NCBI GenBank assembly: GCA_002794705.1
Contig: PGTK01000008.1
Coordinates: 16,073 to 80,072 of the forward strand
Direction: 5' to 3'
Length of the DNA: 64,000 nucleotides
From: Candidatus Thermofonsia Clade 1 bacterium
GTDB taxonomy: Bacteria; Chloroflexota; Anaerolineae; Aggregatilineales; UBA2796
This document shows, one piece after another, positions 17,544-24,866 of the stretch. Each line of letters starts with the position of its first letter. Positions within the stretch are counted from its first letter, which is position 1. A model generated the notes under the pieces. The model was not told where the DNA came from. It saw only the letters and a list, made by a program, of their open reading frames with translations, and did no database searches. Position numbers and translations under genes: made by a program.

Positions 17544-18271
17544 AGGCTGACTCCTAAAAAGGCAAGGACAGCAAGGGCGATCAAGGCGATGACAACGAGG
17601 TAGCGCAGGGCATCTTGGGCTGCCACGCCGCCGATGTGCAGCGGAGTCGGCTCTAGGTAAGCGGCACCGACGAACAGTTCCTCTCCCAGCAGAGGCGTCG
17701 CACTTGTGGCATAGGCGACTGCTTGTCCCTCAATTTGGGTGCTGTGCGGCAAGAGGTCGCGGTCATAGCGGATGGCTGTATCAGCGATCAGAGCCAGTTC
17801 CGCGCCGAAGCGTCCACACAGCAGCGCCAAGCCGCTCTCTTCATCCAGAAGCGCCGCACCGACGCCCGCCGCCAATGCCAGAGAGAATGTGCCGCTTGGA
17901 TACCAGCGGGCAAGAGTCGGTTTGAAGGCATCAAGGCGGTTGCGCAAGCGGTAGGCGCGCTGCAGACGGTCATGGGCGAGTCGGAGCGTGACGGGGTCGG
18001 TTGTGCTGGCTGTGACGGGCAGATCGCCGCCGGAGGCACGCGCTGCCGCCTGATAGAGCAATTCAGCGCCTGCAACGGCTGTCAGGGCGCTTTCATCCAG
18101 CAGAGCGCTGCTGCCCAGCGAGACATGCACGCTCCGTCCGCTCTCTACAGCCGCGCCGACCGTCTCTTGGAGGCGGCGGTAAGCAGGCACGGCGCGCAGG
18201 GCGATTGTCCATGCGCGCACGGCTGAGATCACGGTCAGCAGCAAGGCGATCATCAAGATCGCGTAGATCAT
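17540..18271 (-). CDS. Membrane protein with large soluble loop, MutL-like operon
   Basis: 243 residues. An N-terminal helix (IYAILMIALLLTVISAVRAW) and a C-terminal helix (YLVVIALIALAVLAFLGVS) flank a soluble domain of about 190 residues with GRSVHVSLGSSALLDESALTAVAGAELLYQAA, VTASTTDPVTLRLAHDRLQ and EGQAVAYATSATPLLGEELFVGAAYL. The soluble part is reminiscent of DUF6754-type proteins, but that assignment is uncertain. Four-base ATGA/GTGA overlaps on both sides tie it to its neighbours. Confidence 0.5.
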   Translation of the reverse strand: MIYAILMIALLLTVISAVRAWTIALRAVPAYRRLQETVGAAVESGRSVHVSLGSSALLDESALTAVAGAELLYQAAARASGGDLPVTASTTDPVTLRLAHDRLQRAYRLRNRLDAFKPTLARWYPSGTFSLALAAGVGAALLDEESGLALLCGRFGAELALIADTAIRYDRDLLPHSTQIEGQAVAYATSATPLLGEELFVGAAYLEPTPLHIGGVAAQDALRYLVVIALIALAVLAFLGVSL

Positions 18272-18561
18272 CGCCCGACATCCTTCCTCTCAAGGCTGAT
18301 CAGCTGCTCGCGCAGCCACGCTGTGCCTTCCGCTGTGCTAAGCAGGCGCGCTAGGCTCTCATGGATTCCGCGCTCGACCAGTCGGCTCAGCACGGGCTGT
18401 GCTATGAGCAGCGTCTGCGCGGCAATGAAGCCGAGTGGCGTCTCGATCAGAATGTCCAGCAGGCTATCAAGCCCCATTCCTGTGCGCCGCAGATTTAGCA
18501 CTACGCGCCCTAGCCACTCGCGCACTTGCTCTAGCTGTTCCGCTGAAAGTCCCGCGTCCAT
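18268..18561 (-). CDS. Small helical protein heading the MutL-like operon
   Basis: 97 residues, predicted largely helical, with no membrane segment or known motif: LSAEQLEQVREWLGRVVLNL, DSLLDILIETPLGFIAAQT, WLREQLISLERKD. The reading frame stays open far upstream into ffh on the other strand, but composition and a promoter immediately before 18561 place the start at the ATG 18561. The -10 box ends eight bases before this ATG, so the transcript would have almost no leader. It overlaps the next gene in ATGA. Confidence 0.5.
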   Translation of the reverse strand: MDAGLSAEQLEQVREWLGRVVLNLRRTGMGLDSLLDILIETPLGFIAAQTLLIAQPVLSRLVERGIHESLARLLSTAEGTAWLREQLISLERKDVGR

Positions 18562-18569
18562 GCCTTGCC

Positions 18570-18598
18570 AGTATAGCACGCTCTCGAAGATGCCACAA
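18570..18598 (-). promoter_or_regulatory. Promoter of the MutL-like operon
   Basis: Minus strand -35 TTGTGG (18598-18593), 17-nt spacer, -10 TATACT (18575-18570). The start codon follows only eight bases after the -10, implying a leaderless or near-leaderless mRNA. It is divergent from the ffh promoter 60 bases away. Confidence 0.55.
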
Positions 18599-18659
18599 AC
18601 GCCAGTCAGTAAGGAGATTACAACTTTGGTATGTTCGCCTGCGCTGTGACACGCACGCC

Positions 18660-18688
18660 TTGACGCCGCGCCGCAAATCCAATACAAT
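18660..18688 (+). promoter_or_regulatory. Promoter of ffh-rpsP-khpA-rimM
   Basis: -35 TTGACG (18660-18665), 17-nt spacer and -10 TACAAT (18683-18688). The expected start is near 18695, about 33 nt before the ffh GTG. Confidence 0.7.
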
Positions 18689-18727
18689 GCAGTATCCATC
18701 AGCCCTTGAGCGAATAGGCATAGCGGC

Positions 18728-20089
18728 GTGTTTGAGAGCCTGACCAACAAACTGCAAGAGATTTTTGACCGTCTAGGTCGGCGCGGCGTGCTGACCGAAG
18801 CCGACGTTGACGTCGCGCTGCGCGAGGTGCGCCTCGCCTTGCTAGAGGCGGACGTCGCTTTGCCTGTGGCGAAGGATTTCATCAAGCGCGTGCGCGAGCG
18901 CGCTATCGGCGCGGAAGTGCTGAAGGCGCTCAAGCCCAGCCAGATGGTCATTAAGATCGTCTTTGAGGAATTGCAGGCGACTCTGGGGGAACCCGGTCGG
19001 CTCAACTTGAGCGGGACGCCGCCTGTGGTGATCATGCTGGTAGGCTTGCAGGGATCGGGCAAAACGACTACGGCGGCTAAACTGGCGCTCAAACTGCGCC
19101 GCGAGGGACGCCGTCCCTATTTGGTGGCGGCTGATACCTACCGTCCGGCGGCGGTTGATCAGCTCAAGACGCTTGGCAAGCAGCTGGACGTGCCAGTTTA
19201 TGATGAGGGTACGAGCGCGCCGCCGCCTGATATCGCTGAGCGCGGGTTGCGCAAGGCGCGAGAGGTCGGGGCGGGCGTCCTGATCGTGGATACGGCGGGG
19301 CGTTTGCAGATTGATGAGCGCTTGATGACTGAGCTAGAGCAAATCAAGGCGCGTTTGAAGCCCGCTGAAATTCTCTTGGTGGCGGACGCCATGACGGGTC
19401 AGGAGGCGGTCAAGATCGCCGAAGGCTTTCACGCACGGATCGGTCTTACCGGCTTGATCTTGACCAAGATGGATGGCGATGCGCGCGGCGGCGCTGCGAT
19501 CTCGATGCGCGCTGTGACGGGCGTGCCGATCAAGTTTGTGGGCGTGGGCGAAAAGCCTGATGCGCTCGATCAGTTCTACCCGGATCGTATGGCGCAGCGC
19601 ATCTTGGGCATGGGCGATATGCTCTCGCTGATCGAAAAGGCGCAAGAGGCGTTCGATCAGCGCGAGGCGGAGCGCTTGAGCAAGAAACTCATGCGCGCTG
19701 AGTTCAACCTTGAGGACTTTTTGGCGCAGATGCAACAAGTCAAGCGCTTGGGTCCGATCAGCCAGTTGATGTCGCTGATTCCGGGCATGGGTCGCCTCAA
19801 GGATCAAATTGATGAGGCGGAGGCGGATCGCAGCATGAAGAAAATCGAGGCGATCATCCGCTCCATGACGCCTGAGGAACGCCGCGATCCAAAAATCCTG
19901 AATGCCAGCCGCAAGCGGCGCATTGCGCGTGGCGCGGGCTACATCAACACGGAGAAACATCCTGAGCGTGAGCTGGAGGGCATTCAGGAGATCAACGCGC
20001 TTTTGCGCCAATTCCGTGAGATGCAGAAGATGATGAAGATGTTCAAGGGCGGCAGAGGCGATATCAGCCGCCTGCTCAAGGGACAGTGA
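18728..20089 (+). CDS. ffh: Signal recognition particle protein Ffh
   Basis: 453-residue SRP54 GTPase that binds signal sequences and SRP RNA and docks with FtsY for co-translational membrane targeting. The N domain is followed by the G domain: P-loop GLQGSGKTTTAAKLA (106-120), VAADTYRPAAVDQL, VDTAGRLQ, TKMDGDARGGAA. The Met-rich M domain ends in EMQKMMKMFKGG and contains the RNA-binding RKRRIARGAG. The start is GTG at 18728. It heads an operon with rpsP, khpA and rimM. The SRP RNA gene was not found in the window. Confidence 0.97.
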   Translation: MFESLTNKLQEIFDRLGRRGVLTEADVDVALREVRLALLEADVALPVAKDFIKRVRERAIGAEVLKALKPSQMVIKIVFEELQATLGEPGRLNLSGTPPVVIMLVGLQGSGKTTTAAKLALKLRREGRRPYLVAADTYRPAAVDQLKTLGKQLDVPVYDEGTSAPPPDIAERGLRKAREVGAGVLIVDTAGRLQIDERLMTELEQIKARLKPAEILLVADAMTGQEAVKIAEGFHARIGLTGLILTKMDGDARGGAAISMRAVTGVPIKFVGVGEKPDALDQFYPDRMAQRILGMGDMLSLIEKAQEAFDQREAERLSKKLMRAEFNLEDFLAQMQQVKRLGPISQLMSLIPGMGRLKDQIDEAEADRSMKKIEAIIRSMTPEERRDPKILNASRKRRIARGAGYINTEKHPERELEGIQEINALLRQFREMQKMMKMFKGGRGDISRLLKGQ

Positions 20090-20141
20090 GCCTGTCTTTA
20101 AGTTGTCTATCTACCGTTTGAGGGGAGCAATCACCTAGACT

Positions 20142-20531
20142 ATGGTTCGTATCCGTCTACGCCGTGTCGGCTTGAAGAAACAGCCCAGCTACCGTATTGT
20201 GGTGGCGCATAGTGAGGCGCCGCGTGATGGGCGCTACATCGAGATCATCGGTTTTTATAATCCGCGCACTGAGCCAGAGACCCTTGAGTTGGATGAGGCG
20301 CGTGCGCTGCATTGGCTGAAGGTGGGCGCGCAGCCGAGCGAGCCTGTGGCGCGCATTTTGAAGAAACTTGGCACGCTTGACCGTCTGGCGCGCTTGCACA
20401 AGGGCGAGCCGCTGGAGAAATTGGTGGAAGAGGCGAACGCCGCCCGCGCCGCCATGCCCAAGCCCAGCCCGAAGACCCGCCGCCCGGCGCCTGTGATCAA
20501 GCCGACGGCGTTTGAGAGCGCTGCTGAGTGA
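20142..20531 (+). CDS. rpsP: 30S ribosomal protein S16
   Basis: MVRIRLRRVGLKKQPSYRIVV and DGRYIEIIGFYNP are diagnostic for S16, which binds 16S rRNA early in 30S assembly. At 129 residues it is about 40 longer than the common form because of a basic Pro/Ala-rich C-terminal tail (PKPSPKTRRPAPVIK). AGGGGAG upstream of the ATG is a clear ribosome binding site. The end overlaps khpA in GTGA. Confidence 0.97.
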   Translation: MVRIRLRRVGLKKQPSYRIVVAHSEAPRDGRYIEIIGFYNPRTEPETLELDEARALHWLKVGAQPSEPVARILKKLGTLDRLARLHKGEPLEKLVEEANAARAAMPKPSPKTRRPAPVIKPTAFESAAE

Positions 20532-20767
20532 TTATGCCGCTGAAAGAGCTGGTCGAGTACGTCGCTAAGTCGCTTGTGGATGAGCCGAGCGCCGTGCGCG
20601 TGACTGAGCATATGCGGCGCGGCGCTATCGTGATTGAGTTGCACGTCGCGCCTTCGGATATGGGGCGCGTGATCGGCAAGGAAGGGCGCATTGCCAATGC
20701 GTTGCGCGCTTTGTTGCGCGTAGCATCGGCGCGCACGGGCAAGCGCGTAGTTTTGGATATCCATTGA
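20528..20767 (+). CDS. khpA: KH-domain RNA-binding protein KhpA
   Basis: 79 residues comprising a single type II KH domain with the GxxG loop as IGKEGR, preceded by AIVIELHVAPSDMGRV. KhpA proteins bind RNA, often with KhpB/Jag, and affect cell division and RNA processing; KhpB is not in the window. Location between rpsP and rimM is the conserved arrangement in many bacteria. The GTG start at 20528 overlaps the rpsP stop; an ATG two codons later is an alternative. Confidence 0.92.
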   Translation: MIMPLKELVEYVAKSLVDEPSAVRVTEHMRRGAIVIELHVAPSDMGRVIGKEGRIANALRALLRVASARTGKRVVLDIH

Positions 20768-20770
20768 GCT

Positions 20771-21340
20771 GTGTCCACAAATTCGAATGCGCAAATGGCG
20801 CGTTTGCCCGCTCAGGGCTATCTGACCGTCGGACGGGTAGCGCGTCCTCATGGCATACGCGGCGCGCTGCGCGTGCAGGCGCTCACGAGCACGCCGCAAC
20901 GCATGGGCGACCTTGTGACCATCTACCTCTCGCACACGCCTGAGCGCGCTGAGACGTTGCGCGCCTATACGGTCGCCCGTTGTCAGCACGACAAGGGCGA
21001 TCAGTGGCTGATCTTCCTTGAAGGTATCGAGAGCCGTGAGGCGGCGGATCGGCTGCGCGGGCAGTATATCCTAGTCACTCTGCAAGACGCCGTGCCGCTG
21101 GCTGAGGATGAAATCTACCTCTTTCAGGTCATCGGCTTGACCGTGATCACGGCTGAGGGCGTTGTGCTTGGGCGCGTGGTCAACATCATTGAGACGGGCG
21201 CCAATGATGTCTACGTAGTGCAAGGTGAGCTGTACGGCGAGGTGCTGATCCCTGCCATCGAGAGCGTGGTGCGCCATATTGACATGGATAACGGCGTGAT
21301 GCACATCACGCCCTTGCCCGGCTTGCTACCTGATAGCTAG
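20771..21340 (+). CDS. rimM: Ribosome maturation factor RimM
   Basis: 189 residues. The N-terminal RimM barrel begins LTVGRVARPHGIRGALRV and includes the GIESREAADRLRG strand-helix. A PRC-barrel follows: EIYLFQVIGLTVITAEG, GANDVYVVQG, LIPAIESVVRHID. It assists 30S head assembly through S19 and 16S rRNA. It starts at GTG, three bases after khpA. trmD and rplS, which usually follow, are missing here; instead the stop codon shares CTAG with the convergent amidase gene. Confidence 0.95.
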   Translation: MSTNSNAQMARLPAQGYLTVGRVARPHGIRGALRVQALTSTPQRMGDLVTIYLSHTPERAETLRAYTVARCQHDKGDQWLIFLEGIESREAADRLRGQYILVTLQDAVPLAEDEIYLFQVIGLTVITAEGVVLGRVVNIIETGANDVYVVQGELYGEVLIPAIESVVRHIDMDNGVMHITPLPGLLPDS

Positions 21341-22752
21341 AGAGGAATCGGCGGCGCTTTGGTGCGCCACTCGGATGCCTGCTCATAGGCGTAGGCGGCG
21401 CGCAGCAGGCGATCCTCAGCCCCATACGGCGCGACGATCTGTAAGCCGATTGGCAGTCCCTGTGTGTTGAAGCCGCACGGCACTGAGATAGCTGGCACGC
21501 CCGCCATGTTGAAATACGCCGTGAAGGCAGAGAGGCGCGCTCGCGCCATTTCTTTGGCGGTTTCATCGCCTAATGGCACAGCGACCATGGGTGTGCTGGG
21601 CGTTAGCACCAGATCGTACTCCTCAAAGAGCCGCTCCATCTGCCACGCCGCTAGGACTTGCGCACGGCGCGCCTTGGCGTACTCAACGGCTGTGACGCCG
21701 CCTTCGTTGCGCAGGCGGGCTAGGACATCAGCGCCGAACAGATTGGGTTCGCGCCGTAGGCGATCCGCGTAGATCATGGCGGCTTCGCTGGCTGTGATCG
21801 TGCGGCTGAGCTGCGTGGTCTCTTTGACGTTCAGGCGCGACTCGGTCTTGAGCGGGACGACGTGCGCGCCAAGCGACTCGAAAACGGCGGCAGCAGCTTG
21901 CACAGCCGCCCGAATCTCAGGATCGCAGTCGTTGAAGTAGTCATCATCGGCTAGGGCGATGTACCAATCTTGTATGCCATGATCTAGCCCTGAGAAAAAG
22001 TCGTTTTCGGGCAGTTCGACGGCATATGGATCGTCAGCGTCGTACTCAGAGAGCCACGCCATCAGCAGCGCCATATCTTCCACTGTGCGCGTCATTGCCC
22101 CAGCGTGATCGAGCGAATAGCTGAGCGGCAACATCCCGCGCACGCTCAGACGCCCGTAACTCGGTTTCAAGCCCACGACTCCGCACAGCGCCGCCGGGAT
22201 GCGAATTGAGCCGCGCGTATCGCTGCCGAGCGCCGCCATGCACAAATGCGCCGCTACCGCCGCCGCCGATCCGCCGCTTGAGCCGCCCGCGATGTAATCA
22301 GGGTTATACGGATTGCGGCACGCGCCATAATGCGGATTATCGCTCAGCACACCTAGCGCGATCTCATGCATGTTTAGCTTGCCCAATAGTACAGCGCTGT
22401 ACTGCTCCAGTAGCTCCACAAGGAAAGCATTGCGATTCGGCACATTGTTTGCCCAGAACTGTGTGCCAGCTGTGGTGCGAATGCCTTTGGTCTCGTAGAG
22501 GTCTTTGAGGGCATAGGGAATGCCGTGTAGGGCGCTGCGCCTGCCACTCTTGTGCAAAACGGACTCAGCGAGGCGGACGCGCTCAAGCGCATAGTCGGCT
22601 ATGACGGTCAGGAAGGCGTTCAGGCGCGGATTAAGACGCTCAATCCGCTGCAAATGCGCCTCAGTCAGCGCCACAGGCGAGAGTTCACGCGCACCAATGG
22701 CATGGACGGCTTGGATGAGTGAGAGTTGGGTTAGATCGGTCGTTTCGGTCAT
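21337..22752 (-). CDS. Amidase-signature enzyme (GatA-like)
   Basis: 471 residues with the amidase Ser-cisSer-Lys triad: the lysine in GIPYALKDLYETKGIRTTAG, the cis-Ser in AGGSSGGSAAAVAAH and the nucleophile in LGSDTRGSIRIPAALCGVVG. The fold is shared by the GatA subunit of the tRNA amidotransferase and by stand-alone amidases. SDTRGSIR instead of SDTGGSIR, and no gatB or gatC nearby, favour a stand-alone amidase with unknown substrate. A -10 TATAAT lies 35 bases upstream of the ATG. Confidence 0.82.
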   Translation of the reverse strand: MTETTDLTQLSLIQAVHAIGARELSPVALTEAHLQRIERLNPRLNAFLTVIADYALERVRLAESVLHKSGRRSALHGIPYALKDLYETKGIRTTAGTQFWANNVPNRNAFLVELLEQYSAVLLGKLNMHEIALGVLSDNPHYGACRNPYNPDYIAGGSSGGSAAAVAAHLCMAALGSDTRGSIRIPAALCGVVGLKPSYGRLSVRGMLPLSYSLDHAGAMTRTVEDMALLMAWLSEYDADDPYAVELPENDFFSGLDHGIQDWYIALADDDYFNDCDPEIRAAVQAAAAVFESLGAHVVPLKTESRLNVKETTQLSRTITASEAAMIYADRLRREPNLFGADVLARLRNEGGVTAVEYAKARRAQVLAAWQMERLFEEYDLVLTPSTPMVAVPLGDETAKEMARARLSAFTAYFNMAGVPAISVPCGFNTQGLPIGLQIVAPYGAEDRLLRAAYAYEQASEWRTKAPPIPL

Positions 22753-22786
22753 GGGAACTGCCTTTCTGGGTGCGCTGCGGCTTATG

Positions 22787-22792
22787 ATTATA
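22787..22792 (-). promoter_or_regulatory. -10 element for the amidase gene
   Basis: Perfect TATAAT on the minus strand (22792-22787), 35 bases upstream of the ATG at 22752, with no good -35 match at the usual spacing. Confidence 0.4.
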
Positions 22793-22832
22793 CAGCAGAG
22801 TCGCTTGGGCGCGATTCAGGCGTGCCACAGGC

Positions 22833-22861
22833 TTGTTTAGCGCGTCAAGATGCGCTAAAAT
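22833..22861 (+). promoter_or_regulatory. Promoter with internal dyad upstream of the UPF0173 gene
   Basis: -35 TTGTTT (22833-22838), 17-nt spacer, -10 TAAAAT (22856-22861). An 8-bp inverted repeat TTTAGCGC (22836-22843) / GCGCTAAA (22852-22859) spans from the -35 box to the -10 box, which is the position of a repressor operator. Confidence 0.5.
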
Positions 22862-22924
22862 AGCCCTGTATACTTGTGCGCAGACATCGGCAAGCGCACC
22901 TGAACCTAGAGAGACTCAGCTTTC

Positions 22925-23560
22925 ATGGAAATCACGTGGTACGGACACAGCTGCTTTCGCTTAGCAGAGCGTGGTAAAGCCTCAGTGGTCACTGACCCGT
23001 TTGACGGTCATTTGGGTTTGCCAGTGCCAAAGCTGAAGGCGGAGATCGTCACCATCAGCCACATGGCGCACGGACACAGCTACGCTGAAGGCGTCAAGGG
23101 CGTCCAGCGCGTGATTCACGGTGCCGGCGAGTACGAGATCGGCGGCGTATTCGTCATTGGCGTGGCGCTGCACAACACAGCGCTACAAGCGCCCAAGCCG
23201 AACATCGCCTATGTGATAGATTATGACGGCTTGCGCGTGGCGCACTTGGGCGATCTGGATCACATTCCGCCTCAAGCCGTGATCGAGGCGCTAGAGACTG
23301 TGCATGTGGCGCTGATCCCCGTGGGCGGCGGCGGCGGCTTGAACGCTACGCAAGCCGTTGAGCTGATCGGTCTGTTAGAGCCGAATTATGTCATCCCTAT
23401 GCACTATCAGCTGCCCAACAGCACGCTCACGCTCGATCCGCTCGACCGTTTCCTGCGCGAAATGGGCGTCAGCCGCGTGCAACAAGAGCAGGTCTTTAAG
23501 GTAAGCGCCAGCAATCTGCCTGAGCAGACGCAAGTTGTGGTAATGGAGCAGAGCGCCTGA
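22925..23560 (+). CDS. UPF0173-type metallo-beta-lactamase-fold hydrolase
   Basis: 211 residues. MEITWYGHSCFRL, VVTDPF, VTISHMAHGHSYAEGV, GLRVAHLGDLDHIP and NYVIPMHYQ follow the order of metal-binding strands in the YtkL/UPF0173 subfamily of the metallo-beta-lactamase fold. The canonical HxHxDH signature is altered to HMAHGHSY, so the metal ligand set is atypical. The substrate is unknown. It is followed one base later by a small conserved protein gene, probably in the same transcript. Confidence 0.82.
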   Translation: MEITWYGHSCFRLAERGKASVVTDPFDGHLGLPVPKLKAEIVTISHMAHGHSYAEGVKGVQRVIHGAGEYEIGGVFVIGVALHNTALQAPKPNIAYVIDYDGLRVAHLGDLDHIPPQAVIEALETVHVALIPVGGGGGLNATQAVELIGLLEPNYVIPMHYQLPNSTLTLDPLDRFLREMGVSRVQQEQVFKVSASNLPEQTQVVVMEQSA

Positions 23561-23561
23561 G

Positions 23562-23867
23562 ATGCAAGTCAAGCTGATTTTAACCTATGACATCCTGCCC
23601 GGACGCGACCAAGACTATTTCGAATTCCTTGTGCGCGAGCTGGCGCCGGGCTTGGCACGGCTCGGTCTGGAGCCGACAGAGAGCTGGTATACCATGTACG
23701 GCAAGCGCCCGACCATTCTGCTGGGCGGCATTGCCGAAGATTACAAGACGGCGCGGGCGATCCTAGAGCATCCTGAGTGGAAGGCGCTCTACGAGCGCTT
23801 GAGCAACTATGTCACGAATTTTCAGAGCAAGATCATCCGCGTGACACCGTACTTTCCACTGGTCTAG
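23562..23867 (+). CDS. Small conserved protein, ferredoxin-like/dimeric alpha-beta barrel fold
   Basis: 101 residues, family not firmly recognised. The alternation of strands and helices (KLILTYDIL, DYFEFLVRELAPGLARLGL, ESWYTMYGKRPTILLGGI, ILEHPEWKALYERLSNYV, KIIRVTPYFPLV) resembles NIPSNAP-like or antibiotic-monooxygenase-like dimeric barrels. It starts one base after the UPF0173 gene. The last 35 bases overlap the convergent zinc-ribbon gene. Confidence 0.6.
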   Translation: MQVKLILTYDILPGRDQDYFEFLVRELAPGLARLGLEPTESWYTMYGKRPTILLGGIAEDYKTARAILEHPEWKALYERLSNYVTNFQSKIIRVTPYFPLV

Positions 23868-24054
23868 CCACTTGGCAGGGCGCCTCATCCAGATATTCAA
23901 TCAGGCAGGCGTCGGCACAGCACTCCTGATAGCCGCAGCGCGTGCACAGGCGCTTACAGCGCCGCTCCACAACGCTGAGCGCACCACAGATCGGGCAATG
24001 GCGCGCCTGCTCGCGCAGCCGCTCCCGCAGAGAGGGCGACTGTCTAGCCCGCAT
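23833..24054 (-). CDS. Small zinc-ribbon protein
   Basis: 73 residues. CPICG and CTRCG spaced like a treble-clef/zinc-ribbon, followed by two further cysteines (ECCADAC). The N-terminus is basic (SPSLRERLREQAR). The start lies two bases after the stop of the LiaF-like gene, which supports translation as the third gene of the sigma-factor operon. Because it is short and overlaps an opposite-strand gene by 35 bases, it is less certain than its neighbours. Function unknown; zinc ribbons of this size often bind nucleic acid or partner proteins. Confidence 0.5.
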   Translation of the reverse strand: MRARQSPSLRERLREQARHCPICGALSVVERRCKRLCTRCGYQECCADACLIEYLDEAPCQVARPVESTVSRG

Positions 24055-24056
24055 GA

Positions 24057-24866
24057 CTATACCTGTCCTGCCTGCACACTGACCAAACGCAGCGTACCGA
24101 ACGTGCTACCCATTTCGGCGTAAGTGACGCGCTCTGCTTCAGCGTAGTTCAGCGTGGCGTAGAGATCGTCGGCTAGGCGCATGAAGTAGCGCTCATCCAC
24201 CTGCAGACGGGCGAAGGGCTTCCGCCGTATGCGCACCGTTGCCGCACAGCCCTCTGGCACAGCAATGGTCACATTGCCAAAGGTCGAGAGGGCGCGCACG
24301 CCCTGCCCAACTAGCTCCGGCAGCACAATGCGGATATCGCCGAAGCCCGTGCCTAGCTCTGCTCGATTGATCGGGATGCCGCGCAAGTCCATCTCGATCT
24401 CGCCTAAGAAAGCGCTCACTAGGACGTTCCAAGGCAGGTCGCGTGCCAAGCCGATCTCCCAGTCAGCTAGCGAGAACAGCCATGTGCGTCCGCGCTGCAT
24501 GGTCAGGCGCGCCGTCTCGCCGCGCACGGCTAGGTCAGGGCGCGAGCGAGCGGTATAACTCCCGGCGATCAAGCGCCCCTCGCGGCGCAAGGCGCGCACT
24601 TTCACGTCCAACTCGCCGCTATACGCCTCCAGACTGGCAGCACGGACTGTGCCGCGAGTAATGCCGAAGGCTTGCGCCGCCCAGCTGATCCCCCAATCAC
24701 CGCGCAGCAAAAGCTGGACGCCTAACAGGATCAGGATCAGCGGCGCATACGGCGCAAGGTCTGCTTCAGGCAAGAGGCGGAAGTTGCGCAGCAGCAAATA
24801 GCCGCCGCCGCCCAACAGCAGCGCGATCAGGATATACGGCGGACGCTCCACGCGCATGGCGCTCAC
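24057..24866 (-). CDS. LiaF-like membrane protein with C-terminal toastrack domain
   Basis: 269 residues. Two short N-terminal membrane helices ([16 protein letters not shown] and [14 protein letters not shown]) are followed by a beta-helical domain with [36 protein letters not shown] and [13 protein letters not shown]. The repeated G-x-G-D/N-x-x-I/V-x-x-P pattern is that of LiaF/LiaG-type cell-envelope stress proteins. The start overlaps the sigma factor stop in ATGA, so envelope stress and the housekeeping-type sigma gene are on one transcript. A second toastrack-like protein is encoded at 48480-49367. Confidence 0.7.
   Translation of the reverse strand: MSAMRVERPPYILIALLLGGGGYLLLRNFRLLPEADLAPYAPLILILLGVQLLLRGDWGISWAAQAFGITRGTVRAASLEAYSGELDVKVRALRREGRLIAGSYTARSRPDLAVRGETARLTMQRGRTWLFSLADWEIGLARDLPWNVLVSAFLGEIEMDLRGIPINRAELGTGFGDIRIVLPELVGQGVRALSTFGNVTIAVPEGCAATVRIRRKPFARLQVDERYFMRLADDLYATLNYAEAERVTYAEMGSTFGTLRLVSVQAGQV

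Noticed and set aside
18562..19092. Upstream extension of the 97-residue gene to 274 codons
   Set aside because: It runs antisense through the start of ffh and its divergent promoter; composition is typical of a shadow frame.
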